64,000 nucleotides of DNA from Paenibacillus faecis (GTDB taxonomy: Bacteria; Bacillota; Bacilli; Paenibacillales; Paenibacillaceae). How positions within the stretch are numbered: position 1 is the first letter of the stretch; the number at the start of each line of letters is the position of its first letter. Below the pieces are notes generated by a model. It was given only the letters and a program-made list of their open reading frames with translations, was not told the origin of the DNA and ran no database searches. The position numbers and the translations under genes were made by a program. The stretch covers positions 864,882 through 928,881 of the forward strand of contig NZ_VSDO01000003.1 of NCBI RefSeq assembly GCF_008084145.1, given 5' to 3'. This document shows, in pieces, positions 44,179 to 52,977 of this stretch.

Positions 44179-47100
44179 GTGGATACCTTACTAACGGACC
44201 GCAAAGTCCGGGACTTTTGGCTAAATGAACTGCAGTTGCCGTTATCCGGATTCGATATGTACACGGACTCTCCCAAAGTGAACTACAAAGGTGATTTGGT
44301 TACAACTACGCATCGATTGGCCTTGCCGGAGAACGCTTTTACCCGGATGGGCAAGGACCGCGACTTGGAAAACTGGCTGCTCGCCGGTTATGTCGTATTT
44401 ATGTTTCGAATGAGCGGGGAACCGGATCAGATCGTCGGAGCTAGAAATTCGGCAGGCCGCGTTCTTCCGCTGCGTTTGAACTGCGATGGCAAAGCAACCT
44501 TCGGGCAGCTGTACCGGATGGTGAAGGACAAGCGGGCGGCTTTGGACGCCGTCGATATGCCGCTGAAAGAAATCGAAGAGACGATCGGGCATTCGCCCGT
44601 GCTTTATACGGTGTTTGAAAAACAACCCAAAGCGGGCGTTGCCGGCTTGAATGGGGACGCTCCCGGAAACGTCTATATGCATTGGCGGTTTGATTGGGTA
44701 AACGACGACGAGGGCCAGCTTCGGATCGATTACGAGCGTCACCTCTTTAACGAGGGGACGATTGCGGAATTCGCCGCCCACTTTGAGTTGATCATGCGGG
44801 CCGTTCTGGAGAATGAAGACCAAGCGATCGGCGGCATCCCGATCTTAACGGCAGACGATAAAATCGCCTATGCCGAGCTGAACGATACGGCCCGGGTCTG
44901 GCCGTCCCTGCCGGAGAGCATCCCCGATATGCTGCGAAGCACGGTAAGGCTCCACGGCGACCGCACCGCCTTGTCTTCCGGGGACCGTTCGCTGACTTAC
45001 CGGGAACTGGATCTCGTATCGAACCGGCTGGCCCGGATGCTGCTTCAACGCGGACTTCAAAAGGGCCAGTTCGTGGCCCTGTTTATGGAGCGCAGTCTGG
45101 ACGCCATCATCGCCATGCTCGCCATTCTGAAGGCCGGCGGGGCCTACATCCCGCTCGATCCCGAGCATCCGGAGGACCGGAATGCTTACATTATCGCCGA
45201 TACCCGTACCGGCATCGTCCTGACCAAGGACGGATATGCGCCCCAGCTGAAGGCGCTTTTGGCAGCCGCGAAACGGGAGGTTTCCATCCTGCACCTGGAT
45301 CGGGAGCTTGATGGAGACGATAGTGAGCTTGACCCGGTAAACTGCGTCTCGGGCGATGATGTGGCCTATATTATCTATACGTCGGGGACGACGGGAAGGC
45401 CGAAGGGCGTTATGATTCCCCACGCCGGGGTCCTTAATCTGGCGCTGGCTACGGTGGAGCAGCTTGGACTGCGGGAGAAGGACATCATCCTTCAATACTC
45501 GACCTTTAGCTTCGATGCTTCGGTCTACGATATTTTCAGCGCCATTTGCTGCGGCGCCCGGCTTCATTTGCTCTCGAACGAGCAGCGTTATTCGGTCGAA
45601 GCGTTCACGGCGGCGATCGAGGAACAGGGCGCGACGCGTATCGGCATTCTGCCAACCGTATTTTTTAACCAGTTATCCGCTCATCTGAATGCGGAGCAGG
45701 CTCTAAAATACGGAAACATCCGCAGCTTCGTCATCGGCGGTGAGGCGCTTCCCGGCGAATCGGTGCGTTCGCTGCAAAGAAAGCTGCCGCATCTGCCGGT
45801 CATCGTGAACGCATACGGGCCGACCGAGGTTACCGTGGCTACCACCACGCATTTGATGGACAGCCCCGTCCCGGATCACCTGAACACGATCAGCATCGGC
45901 AAACCGCTTGCCAATTATGAAGTGTTGATCGTGAACGAACTGCTGCAGCCGTGCCCGGTCAATGTGGCCGGGGAACTTTTGATCCATTCCGTGGGCTTGG
46001 CTAAAGGGTATCTGAATCAGCCGGAGAAGACCGAGGAGGCCTTCATTTTGGACCCGGTCAACCCAGGCTCCGGCAAGCGGTATTACCGGTCCGGCGATCT
46101 GGTTCGCCTGCTGCGGGACGGCGGTATCGAATACGTCGGCCGGAAGGATTTGCAGGTCAAGATCCGGGGCTACCGGATTGAGATCGGCGAAATTGAAGAG
46201 AATCTGATCAAGCATGGGGATCTCAAAGATGCCGCGGTGATCGTCAAAGAGGACGAGTCCGGGGAAAAGCTGCTCGTCGCCTTCTACACCTCCAAAAACG
46301 GAGCGCCGGTGGAGAAGACGGAGCTCGTGGCCTACATGAAATCCAAGGTACCGGCTTACATGGTACCCAGCCAATTCGTCTTCCTGGAGGCCATGCCGGT
46401 TTCGCCGACCGGCAAAATCGACCGCAGGAAGCTCGGCTTGTATGAACTGCCGGAGGAGGAAGCATACGCAGGAGCCGATGCGGCGCCGCCCGAAAACGAG
46501 CTGCAGGCCGAAATCGCCGCGGCTTGGGCCAAGGCGCTGCGGCTTCGCTCGGTCGGCATCCATGACGACTTCTTTGAAATCGGCGGCCATTCGCTAAAAA
46601 TTCTGGAGACGCTCGTGCTGCTGAAGCCCCGTTTCCCGCAATTGAAAATCAATGACTTTTTCGCCTATCCGACGGTAGCCCGGCTCGCCGAACGGGTTGC
46701 CGAATTGGCGCAAGCCCCGTCGGGTAAAGGGGACGCCGCTCCCGGTCTGACGGGCGAAACGGTGGATCTCGCCGAAACTCCGCGCCAATTCGGCCGGGGT
46801 TCCCTAACCGGCGGGAAGCTGAAACCGGGACGGCAAGAGCATATTCTCCTTACCGGGGCTACCGGGTATCTCGGTTCCTCGCTTCTGGATGAATTGCTGC
46901 GGACGTCCCAGGCAACGGTGTACTGCTTGATCCGCCCGATGCAGGGCCAGGATGCCTATGAACGGTTGCAGCGGGTCATGGAGGGGTATTTTGGCCCCGA
47001 AGTCGTCCAGCGGATGGAAGGCCGCGTCGTTGCCGTGCAGGGCGATCTGGAGCAGCCGGACCTTGGACTGGTAGGGCCGGTCCGCGATCTGCTTCTGGCG

Positions 47101-47952
47101 AAAATCGACGCGATCCTTCACTGCGGAGCCGAAGTTAAGCATTTCGGCGAGGCCGAGTATTTCCACCGGGTCAACGTGGAAAGTACGGAGCGCCTGCTGG
47201 CATTGACCCGCGGGAGAAACGTTCGCTTTCATTATGTGTCGACGCTCGGGATCCCGGAGGATCTGGCCATGGGCGGACAATGGGAGACGTTTGCCTCGGA
47301 GGGCGGGTATCAGGACCCGAGCCTGGATACCGGCAACGTGTACACCAACAGCAAGCTGGCCGCCGAGCGGCGGGTCATCCGCGCCTGCGAAGAGGAGGGC
47401 GTTCCGGCGACCGTGTACCGCGTCGGAAATCTGTCCTGCCATTCGGAGACCGGCGCTTTCCAGCGGAACATCGACAACAACGCATTCTATCGGATGCTGA
47501 AGGCGATGCTCCTGCTGGGGAAGGCGCCGAGCGTCAGCTGGCAGGTCGATCTGACGCCCGTCAACTTCGCGAGCGGCGCGATCGCGGCCCTGGCCCTTCA
47601 GGATGGGACGGCCGGGCGGCTGTTCCATATTTGCAATCCGGTACAGCTGCCTTACGCGGAAATGGTCGAGTCCTTCCGCTCCCTCGGATATCGGATTGAG
47701 CTGCTGGATTGGGCCGAGTACGAATCCTGGCTGCTGGATGCGGGCCGGCCGAAGGATCAGGCCGGGCTGGAGTTGGCGATGGCCCAACTGGAAGGAGACG
47801 GGGCGAAGAACTCCCCGTTCCGGTTCGCTTGCCCGCAAACCGTCGAGTACCTGGAAGGGACGGGAATCCACTGCCATGTGCCCGACTCGGCATACATCAA
47901 AAGGTTGGTAGAGTATGCGGTAAAGGTAGGATATTTCCCGGAATCGCCATGA
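44179..47952 (+). CDS. Single-module NRPS-like enzyme: partial C, A, T and reductase domains
   Basis: A 1257-residue enzyme. Residues 1-215 match only the C-terminal lobe of a condensation domain (no HHxxxDG). The adenylation domain (about 240-740) has YIIYTSGTTGRPKG near 395, NAYGPTEVTVATT, YRSGDLVRLL and PTGKIDRRKL. The carrier site is FFEIGGHSL (Ser near 803). A thioester-reductase domain (about 890-1257) has GATGYLG for NADPH and the YTNSK catalytic pair near 1054. It should activate one amino or carboxylic acid and release it reductively as an aldehyde or alcohol. Reading the pocket by eye gives D-A-Y-G-V-G-A-V-A-K, which I cannot assign. GTG 44179 follows AAGGAG. Confidence 0.93.
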   Translation: MDTLLTDRKVRDFWLNELQLPLSGFDMYTDSPKVNYKGDLVTTTHRLALPENAFTRMGKDRDLENWLLAGYVVFMFRMSGEPDQIVGARNSAGRVLPLRLNCDGKATFGQLYRMVKDKRAALDAVDMPLKEIEETIGHSPVLYTVFEKQPKAGVAGLNGDAPGNVYMHWRFDWVNDDEGQLRIDYERHLFNEGTIAEFAAHFELIMRAVLENEDQAIGGIPILTADDKIAYAELNDTARVWPSLPESIPDMLRSTVRLHGDRTALSSGDRSLTYRELDLVSNRLARMLLQRGLQKGQFVALFMERSLDAIIAMLAILKAGGAYIPLDPEHPEDRNAYIIADTRTGIVLTKDGYAPQLKALLAAAKREVSILHLDRELDGDDSELDPVNCVSGDDVAYIIYTSGTTGRPKGVMIPHAGVLNLALATVEQLGLREKDIILQYSTFSFDASVYDIFSAICCGARLHLLSNEQRYSVEAFTAAIEEQGATRIGILPTVFFNQLSAHLNAEQALKYGNIRSFVIGGEALPGESVRSLQRKLPHLPVIVNAYGPTEVTVATTTHLMDSPVPDHLNTISIGKPLANYEVLIVNELLQPCPVNVAGELLIHSVGLAKGYLNQPEKTEEAFILDPVNPGSGKRYYRSGDLVRLLRDGGIEYVGRKDLQVKIRGYRIEIGEIEENLIKHGDLKDAAVIVKEDESGEKLLVAFYTSKNGAPVEKTELVAYMKSKVPAYMVPSQFVFLEAMPVSPTGKIDRRKLGLYELPEEEAYAGADAAPPENELQAEIAAAWAKALRLRSVGIHDDFFEIGGHSLKILETLVLLKPRFPQLKINDFFAYPTVARLAERVAELAQAPSGKGDAAPGLTGETVDLAETPRQFGRGSLTGGKLKPGRQEHILLTGATGYLGSSLLDELLRTSQATVYCLIRPMQGQDAYERLQRVMEGYFGPEVVQRMEGRVVAVQGDLEQPDLGLVGPVRDLLLAKIDAILHCGAEVKHFGEAEYFHRVNVESTERLLALTRGRNVRFHYVSTLGIPEDLAMGGQWETFASEGGYQDPSLDTGNVYTNSKLAAERRVIRACEEEGVPATVYRVGNLSCHSETGAFQRNIDNNAFYRMLKAMLLLGKAPSVSWQVDLTPVNFASGAIAALALQDGTAGRLFHICNPVQLPYAEMVESFRSLGYRIELLDWAEYESWLLDAGRPKDQAGLELAMAQLEGDGAKNSPFRFACPQTVEYLEGTGIHCHVPDSAYIKRLVEYAVKVGYFPESP

Positions 47953-47956
47953 GAAA

Positions 47957-47992
47957 CTGACAGATTATTAGAGGACTGACAGGTTATTAGAG
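47957..47992 (+). repeat. Direct repeat just after the NRPS-like gene
   Basis: CTGACAGATTATTAGAG (47957-47973) and CTGACAGGTTATTAGAG (47976-47992) differ at one base and are 19 bases apart, starting five bases after the stop codon. Confidence 0.6.
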
Positions 47993-48008
47993 TAGAGATA
48001 GAGCAATA

Positions 48009-48059
48009 GCGGATGCCATTCCCGAAACGTGTAGAAAGGGGACGGTATCCGTTTTTTTT
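48009..48059 (+). terminator. Intrinsic terminator after the NRPS-like gene
   Basis: CGGATGCC at 48010-48017 pairs with GGTATCCG at 48044-48051, with inner CCC/GGG pairing, and is followed by eight Ts. It closes the receptor-NRPS transcription unit and separates it from the regulator. Confidence 0.8.
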
Positions 48060-48143
48060 GCCGTGCGGCACGTTGTCCTATTACATGTTGCGTGTATCCC
48101 GAACCGGCAAGTTATAATAGATCCAGAAAGGGGCGTACGACAT

Positions 48144-49058
48144 TTGGCCTATCAACTGGATATCGAGTTTAAGTCTTTATACGAACTGACGAGCAGTCTT
48201 CATACGTATATTTGCCGAAAATCGCACAAGAAAATGCTGCTGGCCCCGGACTGGGCCAAGGAAGTCGGCGGAAGTCTAACCCCGGAGTTTGCCTCGTTGC
48301 TTAGCCGGATGGAAGTGGATGCCGACTGGAAATGGACCTACCTGTTGGTTTATCTTTGCCGGGAAGGGGAGGAAGCGGAGGATTTCCTGGCTTGGCTGGA
48401 GAGGAAGTCCGTCGGAGATCTTTATGAGTTAATGGCGGAATACGGCCAACCATTCCCGAAAGATATGGGGGAATTTCGCTCCCGCACGCTCTCGGTCTTT
48501 TCCCAGTGGAACGACCAATATTTTAAACGAACCGACCCGGCCGTCCGGGAGTCGCTTCGGCAGGATGCCGAGCAGAGGAAGAGGGAACGGGATGCGGGCG
48601 CGAGCTTCCGGGAGTTTGCCGAGCGAATTACCCATGGTCTGGTTTTTGAACCCAAGGAGGGGTTGGAACGTCTCGTGTTGGTACCGCAGTTTCATTTTCA
48701 GCCCATGAATGTGATTTATCATTTCGGTAAAGTCACACTGTGCCATTACTCCGCGCGAGTTTATCGCGATAAGCCATCCTCGTTTCCCCAGCATGAATAC
48801 CTTACGATTCGAGCCCTGGGGGAGCAAAACAGGCTGAAAATTCTGCAATTTTTGCATCAAGGTCCAAGAAGCTTCAGCGAAATCGTCCGTCATCTGAACA
48901 TCTCGAAGGGGATTACGCACGATCATATCTCTAAGCTGAGAAGGGGCGGTTTAATCCGGGCCCACATAGAGGGTGAAGCGGTGACCGAATACAGCCTGCG
49001 TCTCAATGCGCTGGAGGAGTTCCAGAAAAAGCTCATGGCCTATATCATGAACGAATAG
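48144..49058 (+). CDS. Winged-helix (ArsR-like) transcriptional regulator
   Basis: A 304-residue cytosolic protein with a C-terminal DNA-binding winged helix (YLTIRALGEQNRLKILQFLHQGPRSFSEIVRHLNISKGITHDHISKLRRGGLIRA, about 225-290) and a long N-terminal helical ligand or dimer domain that I do not recognise. The family resembles large ArsR/DUF5937-like regulators. The frame is open from 48063; TTG 48144 follows AGAAAGGGG, with TATAAT at 48113-48118 upstream. It lies alone between two terminators, between the NRPS-like gene and the peptide transporter, and may regulate either. Confidence 0.8.
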   Translation: MAYQLDIEFKSLYELTSSLHTYICRKSHKKMLLAPDWAKEVGGSLTPEFASLLSRMEVDADWKWTYLLVYLCREGEEAEDFLAWLERKSVGDLYELMAEYGQPFPKDMGEFRSRTLSVFSQWNDQYFKRTDPAVRESLRQDAEQRKRERDAGASFREFAERITHGLVFEPKEGLERLVLVPQFHFQPMNVIYHFGKVTLCHYSARVYRDKPSSFPQHEYLTIRALGEQNRLKILQFLHQGPRSFSEIVRHLNISKGITHDHISKLRRGGLIRAHIEGEAVTEYSLRLNALEEFQKKLMAYIMNE

Positions 49059-49089
49059 AATGTTACGGTTACGGCTCAGCTCACAAAAA

Positions 49090-49134
49090 CAAAGCAACCA
49101 CCGCTGCCTGGAGGCAGGGTGGTTGCTTTGTTTT
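49090..49134 (+). terminator. Intrinsic terminator after the regulator
   Basis: CAAAGCAACCACC pairs perfectly with GGTGGTTGCTTTG around an inner CTGCCTGGAGGCAG hairpin, followed by TTTTG. Confidence 0.93.
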
Positions 49135-49164
49135 GCAAAAAGAGAAAAGAATTAAAGTTCTCTA

Positions 49165-49193
49165 TTTACAGAACTTACCGGCCGAACTATAAT
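49165..49193 (+). promoter_or_regulatory. Sigma-A promoter of the peptide transporter operon
   Basis: TTTACA at 49165-49170 and TATAAT at 49188-49193 with a 17-base spacer, 68 bases before the binding-protein gene. Confidence 0.7.
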
Positions 49194-49261
49194 ATGCATT
49201 AACAATAACTTAGTTATCGCATCGGAATTAACAGAAATATAAAACGACAGGAGCGAGAGAA

Positions 49262-51013
49262 ATGAAGAGAAATCGGATAGCCGAAGTCACTGCAGCCTTA
49301 TTGATTGGTTCGTTGGTGTTGTCGGCTTGCAACGGAGGCGGTTCGGGCGTTGAATCCCCCGCAGGGAAAGCCACGGCGGCTACGACGGGCAATGCATCCG
49401 GGGCCACGGCGGATGGAAATGCCGCTTCCTCCGGAGATACCGACGGAGTAATCCTTGCGGCCGATTTATCCAAGCTGCCGAACGTGGCGAAACAACGCAC
49501 GGATATGATCATTGTGGGGCTTACCGATCCCAGTGGCGCATTTACCCCCTATTTTCACCAAAGCGGTTATGACGGCAATGTTTCTTCCCTGCTGTATACT
49601 CCGCTCGTGACGGTGGACGATAAAGGACTGCCGAAGGCGGGGCTTGCGGAAAGCTGGGACATTTCCGAAGATCAACTGACCTATACGTTTCATCTGCGAA
49701 AAGACCTGAAATTCAGCGACGGTTCGCCGCTGACGGCGGAGGATGTGGCGTTCACCTGGACGCTCCTGCACGATAAGGCTTACGACGGCGACGCGCAGCT
49801 TCCCACCCTCTCCATTGAAGGAGGCGAGGCTTATAAAGCAGGTAAAGCGGACACGGTTTCCGGAATTACCGTCGTGGATCCGTTAACCATTTCGGCGAAG
49901 CTGCAGAAGCCGAATGCCATGGCGCTGGTGATTTTGGGCGGGGATGTTCTGTCCAAGGCTTATTATGGCAAGGATTATCGTTTCGGTCAGTTGGATTACA
50001 TCAAAAAGCTGCACGAAAAGCCCCTGGGTAACGGGCCTTATGTGCTGGAGAAATTCATTCCCGGACAGGAAGTAAGGTATGTGGCCAATGAGCATTATTA
50101 TGCCGGTAAGCCCAAAGCACCGCGGTTTATTTATAAAACCTCCGAAGGCGACACGTGGCAGTATCTGGAGACCGGGGAAGTCGATTATGCTTCGTTCAGC
50201 GCGACGAAGGAAAACATCGATAAGCTCAAGCGTTTGGGCTTCGTCAATATCCTGCCTTATACCCCGAGCACTTACGGTTATCTTCAATTAAATCTGGAAC
50301 ATGAACCGCTCAAGGATAAACGGGTTCGTCAAGCTCTCACCTACGGTCTGGACCGCCAGAGCATTTATGTGGACGCCAACCAGGGAGCCGGCGAGGTCGC
50401 CAACGTCCCCGCTTCGCCTATCTCCTGGGCTTACACGGAGGAAGGGACCAATCCATACCCCTATGACCCGGTCAAAGCCAATCAACTTCTCGATGAAGCC
50501 GGTTGGGCCAAGGGTCCGGACGGAATCCGCGAGAAGGACGGGAAGAAGCTGTCGATCCATTTCTTGGGCTCCAAGAACGCCCAAATCGATACCTTTATCG
50601 CGGTAGCCAAGGAGAACTTCGATGCGATCGGGGTCGAGTTCACCCCTGAGATCTTTGCCGATTTTAACGCCCTGGTGTCCAAAGTGGAGGGAGGCGATTA
50701 TGATATCGCTTCGTTCTCCACACCGATGCTGACGGATCCGTCGGAAGGAGTGCTGCAATTTGTGGACGGGGAGATCAAAGGCTACGACAACCCCAAAGTG
50801 AAGGAGCTTTATGATCGGGCGCTCTCCACTACCGACATCGAGCGGCGAAAGGCGGTATATCAAGAACTGTTCCAATTGTTGAACGATGAGCTCCCGGTTA
50901 TTTTTACAAGCTACAAAAAGACCGTTTACGCCTACAACGGGCGCATTCAGCATCTTTCCGTCAGCCCGTTCACCGGCTTGTCCTCCAGCCTGCCGAATTG
51001 GGAATTGAAATAA
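49262..51013 (+). CDS. Oligopeptide-type ABC transporter substrate-binding lipoprotein
   Basis: A 583-residue SBP family 5 (OppA/DppA-like) lipoprotein that captures the substrate outside the membrane. Signal with lipobox LVLSAC (Cys near 21), then an Ala/Gly-rich linker (to about 60) and the SBP_bac_5 fold: LAESWDISEDQLTYTFHLRKDLKFSDGSPLTAEDVAFTW, PLGNGPYVLEKF and KDKRVRQALTYGLDRQ. Substrate could be a peptide, nickel-chelate or other amino compound. ATG 49262 follows AGGAGCGAG. First gene of a five-gene importer operon with its own promoter. Confidence 0.93.
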   Translation: MKRNRIAEVTAALLIGSLVLSACNGGGSGVESPAGKATAATTGNASGATADGNAASSGDTDGVILAADLSKLPNVAKQRTDMIIVGLTDPSGAFTPYFHQSGYDGNVSSLLYTPLVTVDDKGLPKAGLAESWDISEDQLTYTFHLRKDLKFSDGSPLTAEDVAFTWTLLHDKAYDGDAQLPTLSIEGGEAYKAGKADTVSGITVVDPLTISAKLQKPNAMALVILGGDVLSKAYYGKDYRFGQLDYIKKLHEKPLGNGPYVLEKFIPGQEVRYVANEHYYAGKPKAPRFIYKTSEGDTWQYLETGEVDYASFSATKENIDKLKRLGFVNILPYTPSTYGYLQLNLEHEPLKDKRVRQALTYGLDRQSIYVDANQGAGEVANVPASPISWAYTEEGTNPYPYDPVKANQLLDEAGWAKGPDGIREKDGKKLSIHFLGSKNAQIDTFIAVAKENFDAIGVEFTPEIFADFNALVSKVEGGDYDIASFSTPMLTDPSEGVLQFVDGEIKGYDNPKVKELYDRALSTTDIERRKAVYQELFQLLNDELPVIFTSYKKTVYAYNGRIQHLSVSPFTGLSSSLPNWELK

Positions 51014-51068
51014 AAAACGGCCGCCGTTCCGGAAGATCGACGCGGCGGCTTACATAAGGAGCCGGATT

Positions 51069-52025
51069 ATGAGCGTTTATCTGGGCAAAAGGCTGATATA
51101 TATGACCTTGATCCTGCTTGCGGCATCTCTGCTCATCTTTAGTCTATATGCATTAACCCCCGGTGACTTCATCAGCGGGAATATTAAACTTACGCCGGAG
51201 AGGAAGGCCGAGCTCCGGGAGATTTACGGCCTGAATAAACCGGTGCTGGAAAGGTATGCCCTATGGATGAAAAACGCGCTCCACGGGGACTTAGGTTATT
51301 CGCTCGCCCAACAAAAGCCGGTCTTGACCCTGTTCAACGAATACCTGTGGAATTCGTTTCTGCTCGCGGCGGTGTCCACTTTTTTCACCTGGGTGATTGC
51401 GGTTATGATCGGCGTTATTTCCGCCTACAAGCAGTACTCCTGGTTCGACACGCTCGTGCTGGTCGCCGTGTTTGCGGCCATGTCGCTGCCTTCCTTTTTT
51501 ATCGGTTTATTCCTGATTAAAATCGTAGCCGTCGATTTGAAATGGCTGCCGCCGGGAGGCATGCTGACAACGGGCAGCAACGCGACAGGCTGGGCTTATT
51601 TTACCGAAGTTATCCATCATATGACCTTGCCCGTCATCGTTATGACCATTTTGGGCGTGGGTTCGCTGACGCGGTACTTCCGTTCCAATATGATCGATGT
51701 GATCAAGCAGGATTATATCCGAACCGCCAGAGCCAAAGGATTGAAAGAAGGAAAAGTGCTGTTCTCCCATGCGCTTCGCAATGCTTTGCTGCCGGCGATT
51801 ACCCTGGTGGGCTTCGAGCTTCCGGCCCTGTTCGGAGGTTCTTTGATTATTGAAAAAATATTTAACTGGCCGGGGATCGGCCAGCTGTATATGAGCTCTT
51901 TTTCATTGCGGGATTACCCGTTATTAATGGGGTTTACGATGCTGATTGCCGTCCTGACGGTCATCGGTACGCTTCTGTCCGATCTGTTGTATCGTCTGGC
52001 CGACCCTCGCGTCAGGCTTCATTAG
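51069..52025 (+). CDS. ABC transporter permease, OppB/DppB family
   Basis: A 318-residue inner-membrane permease with six predicted spans. The N-terminus YLGKRLIYMTLILLAASLLIFSLYALTPGD and the cytoplasmic EAA-like loop YIRTARAKGLKEGKVLFSHALRNALLP are diagnostic of the OppB/DppB branch. It pairs with the next permease. ATG 51069 follows ATAAGGAGCC. Confidence 0.93.
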   Translation: MSVYLGKRLIYMTLILLAASLLIFSLYALTPGDFISGNIKLTPERKAELREIYGLNKPVLERYALWMKNALHGDLGYSLAQQKPVLTLFNEYLWNSFLLAAVSTFFTWVIAVMIGVISAYKQYSWFDTLVLVAVFAAMSLPSFFIGLFLIKIVAVDLKWLPPGGMLTTGSNATGWAYFTEVIHHMTLPVIVMTILGVGSLTRYFRSNMIDVIKQDYIRTARAKGLKEGKVLFSHALRNALLPAITLVGFELPALFGGSLIIEKIFNWPGIGQLYMSSFSLRDYPLLMGFTMLIAVLTVIGTLLSDLLYRLADPRVRLH

Positions 52026-52037
52026 GGGGTGGAGAAT

Positions 52038-52967
52038 ATGGAGAATGTCGATAGCGTAAAAGCGAAGGCGATCCGAACGGGATCTCGCCCAAGGAGAAGA
52101 TCGTCGCTTTGGTCGCAGGCGCTGCAACAATTGCTGAAGAATAAATTGGCCGTTTCGGGGCTTGCGGTTGTGATGTTGGTGGCGATCGTCTGTTTTGCGG
52201 GTCCGCTCTTCTCCCCGTATACGGACAATAAAATCAATATGGCGCTGATGAACAAGCCGCCGAGTATGCAGCACTGGCTGGGGACCGATAAGCTCGGACG
52301 GGATGTTTTGACCCGGGTGATGCAAGCGGGACGGATCTCTCTTACGGTCGGCCTGGCTTCTATGGTGTTGTCCGTGTTTTTGGGGACGTTGCTCGGGGCG
52401 GTTGCCGGCTACTACCGGGGAATCGTGGATCAGGTCATCATGCGGGTCGCCGATTTGCTGCTGACCATACCGGGACTGCCGCTGCTGTTTATATGTGGAG
52501 CCTTGCTGTCCGATTGGAAGGTGCCGACCGATTACAGAATGTATATCGTCATGCTGATGCTGAGCCTCGTCAACTGGCCGGGACTCGCGCGAATGATCCG
52601 GGGGCAAATGCTCAGCTTGCGGGAGAGGGAGTTTATGCAGGCGGCCGTCGTACTTGGATTAAGAGACCGACGGAAACTGTTCTATCACTTGATTCCCAAT
52701 CTGATCCCGTTAATTATCGTCATGGCTACGCTGAACATCGGCGGTGCGATTCTGAGCGAATCGGTTCTCAGCTTTTTCGGGTTGGGGGTGATGCCGCCGA
52801 CTCCGACTTGGGGGAATATGATCGACGCCGCGAATAATATGATCGATTTTCAAGAGCACCCCTGGCTATGGATTCCCCCGGGCGTCTCCATTTTTGCGAC
52901 GGTTATCGCGATCAATGTGTTTGGAGACGGCCTTCGCGACGTCCTCGATCCCAAAATGAAAAGATAG
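52038..52967 (+). CDS. ABC transporter permease, OppC/DppC family
   Basis: A 309-residue permease with six predicted spans and the OppC-type loop EREFMQAAVVLGLRDRRKLFYHLIPNLIP. HWLGTDKLGRDVLTRVMQAGRISLTVGLASM is a family hallmark. The frame opens at GTG 52029, but ATG 52038 is favoured because AGGGGGTGG lies directly upstream. It starts 12 bases after the previous permease, so the genes are co-transcribed. Confidence 0.93.
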   Translation: MENVDSVKAKAIRTGSRPRRRSSLWSQALQQLLKNKLAVSGLAVVMLVAIVCFAGPLFSPYTDNKINMALMNKPPSMQHWLGTDKLGRDVLTRVMQAGRISLTVGLASMVLSVFLGTLLGAVAGYYRGIVDQVIMRVADLLLTIPGLPLLFICGALLSDWKVPTDYRMYIVMLMLSLVNWPGLARMIRGQMLSLREREFMQAAVVLGLRDRRKLFYHLIPNLIPLIIVMATLNIGGAILSESVLSFFGLGVMPPTPTWGNMIDAANNMIDFQEHPWLWIPPGVSIFATVIAINVFGDGLRDVLDPKMKR

Positions 52968-52977
52968 GTGAAAAGAT

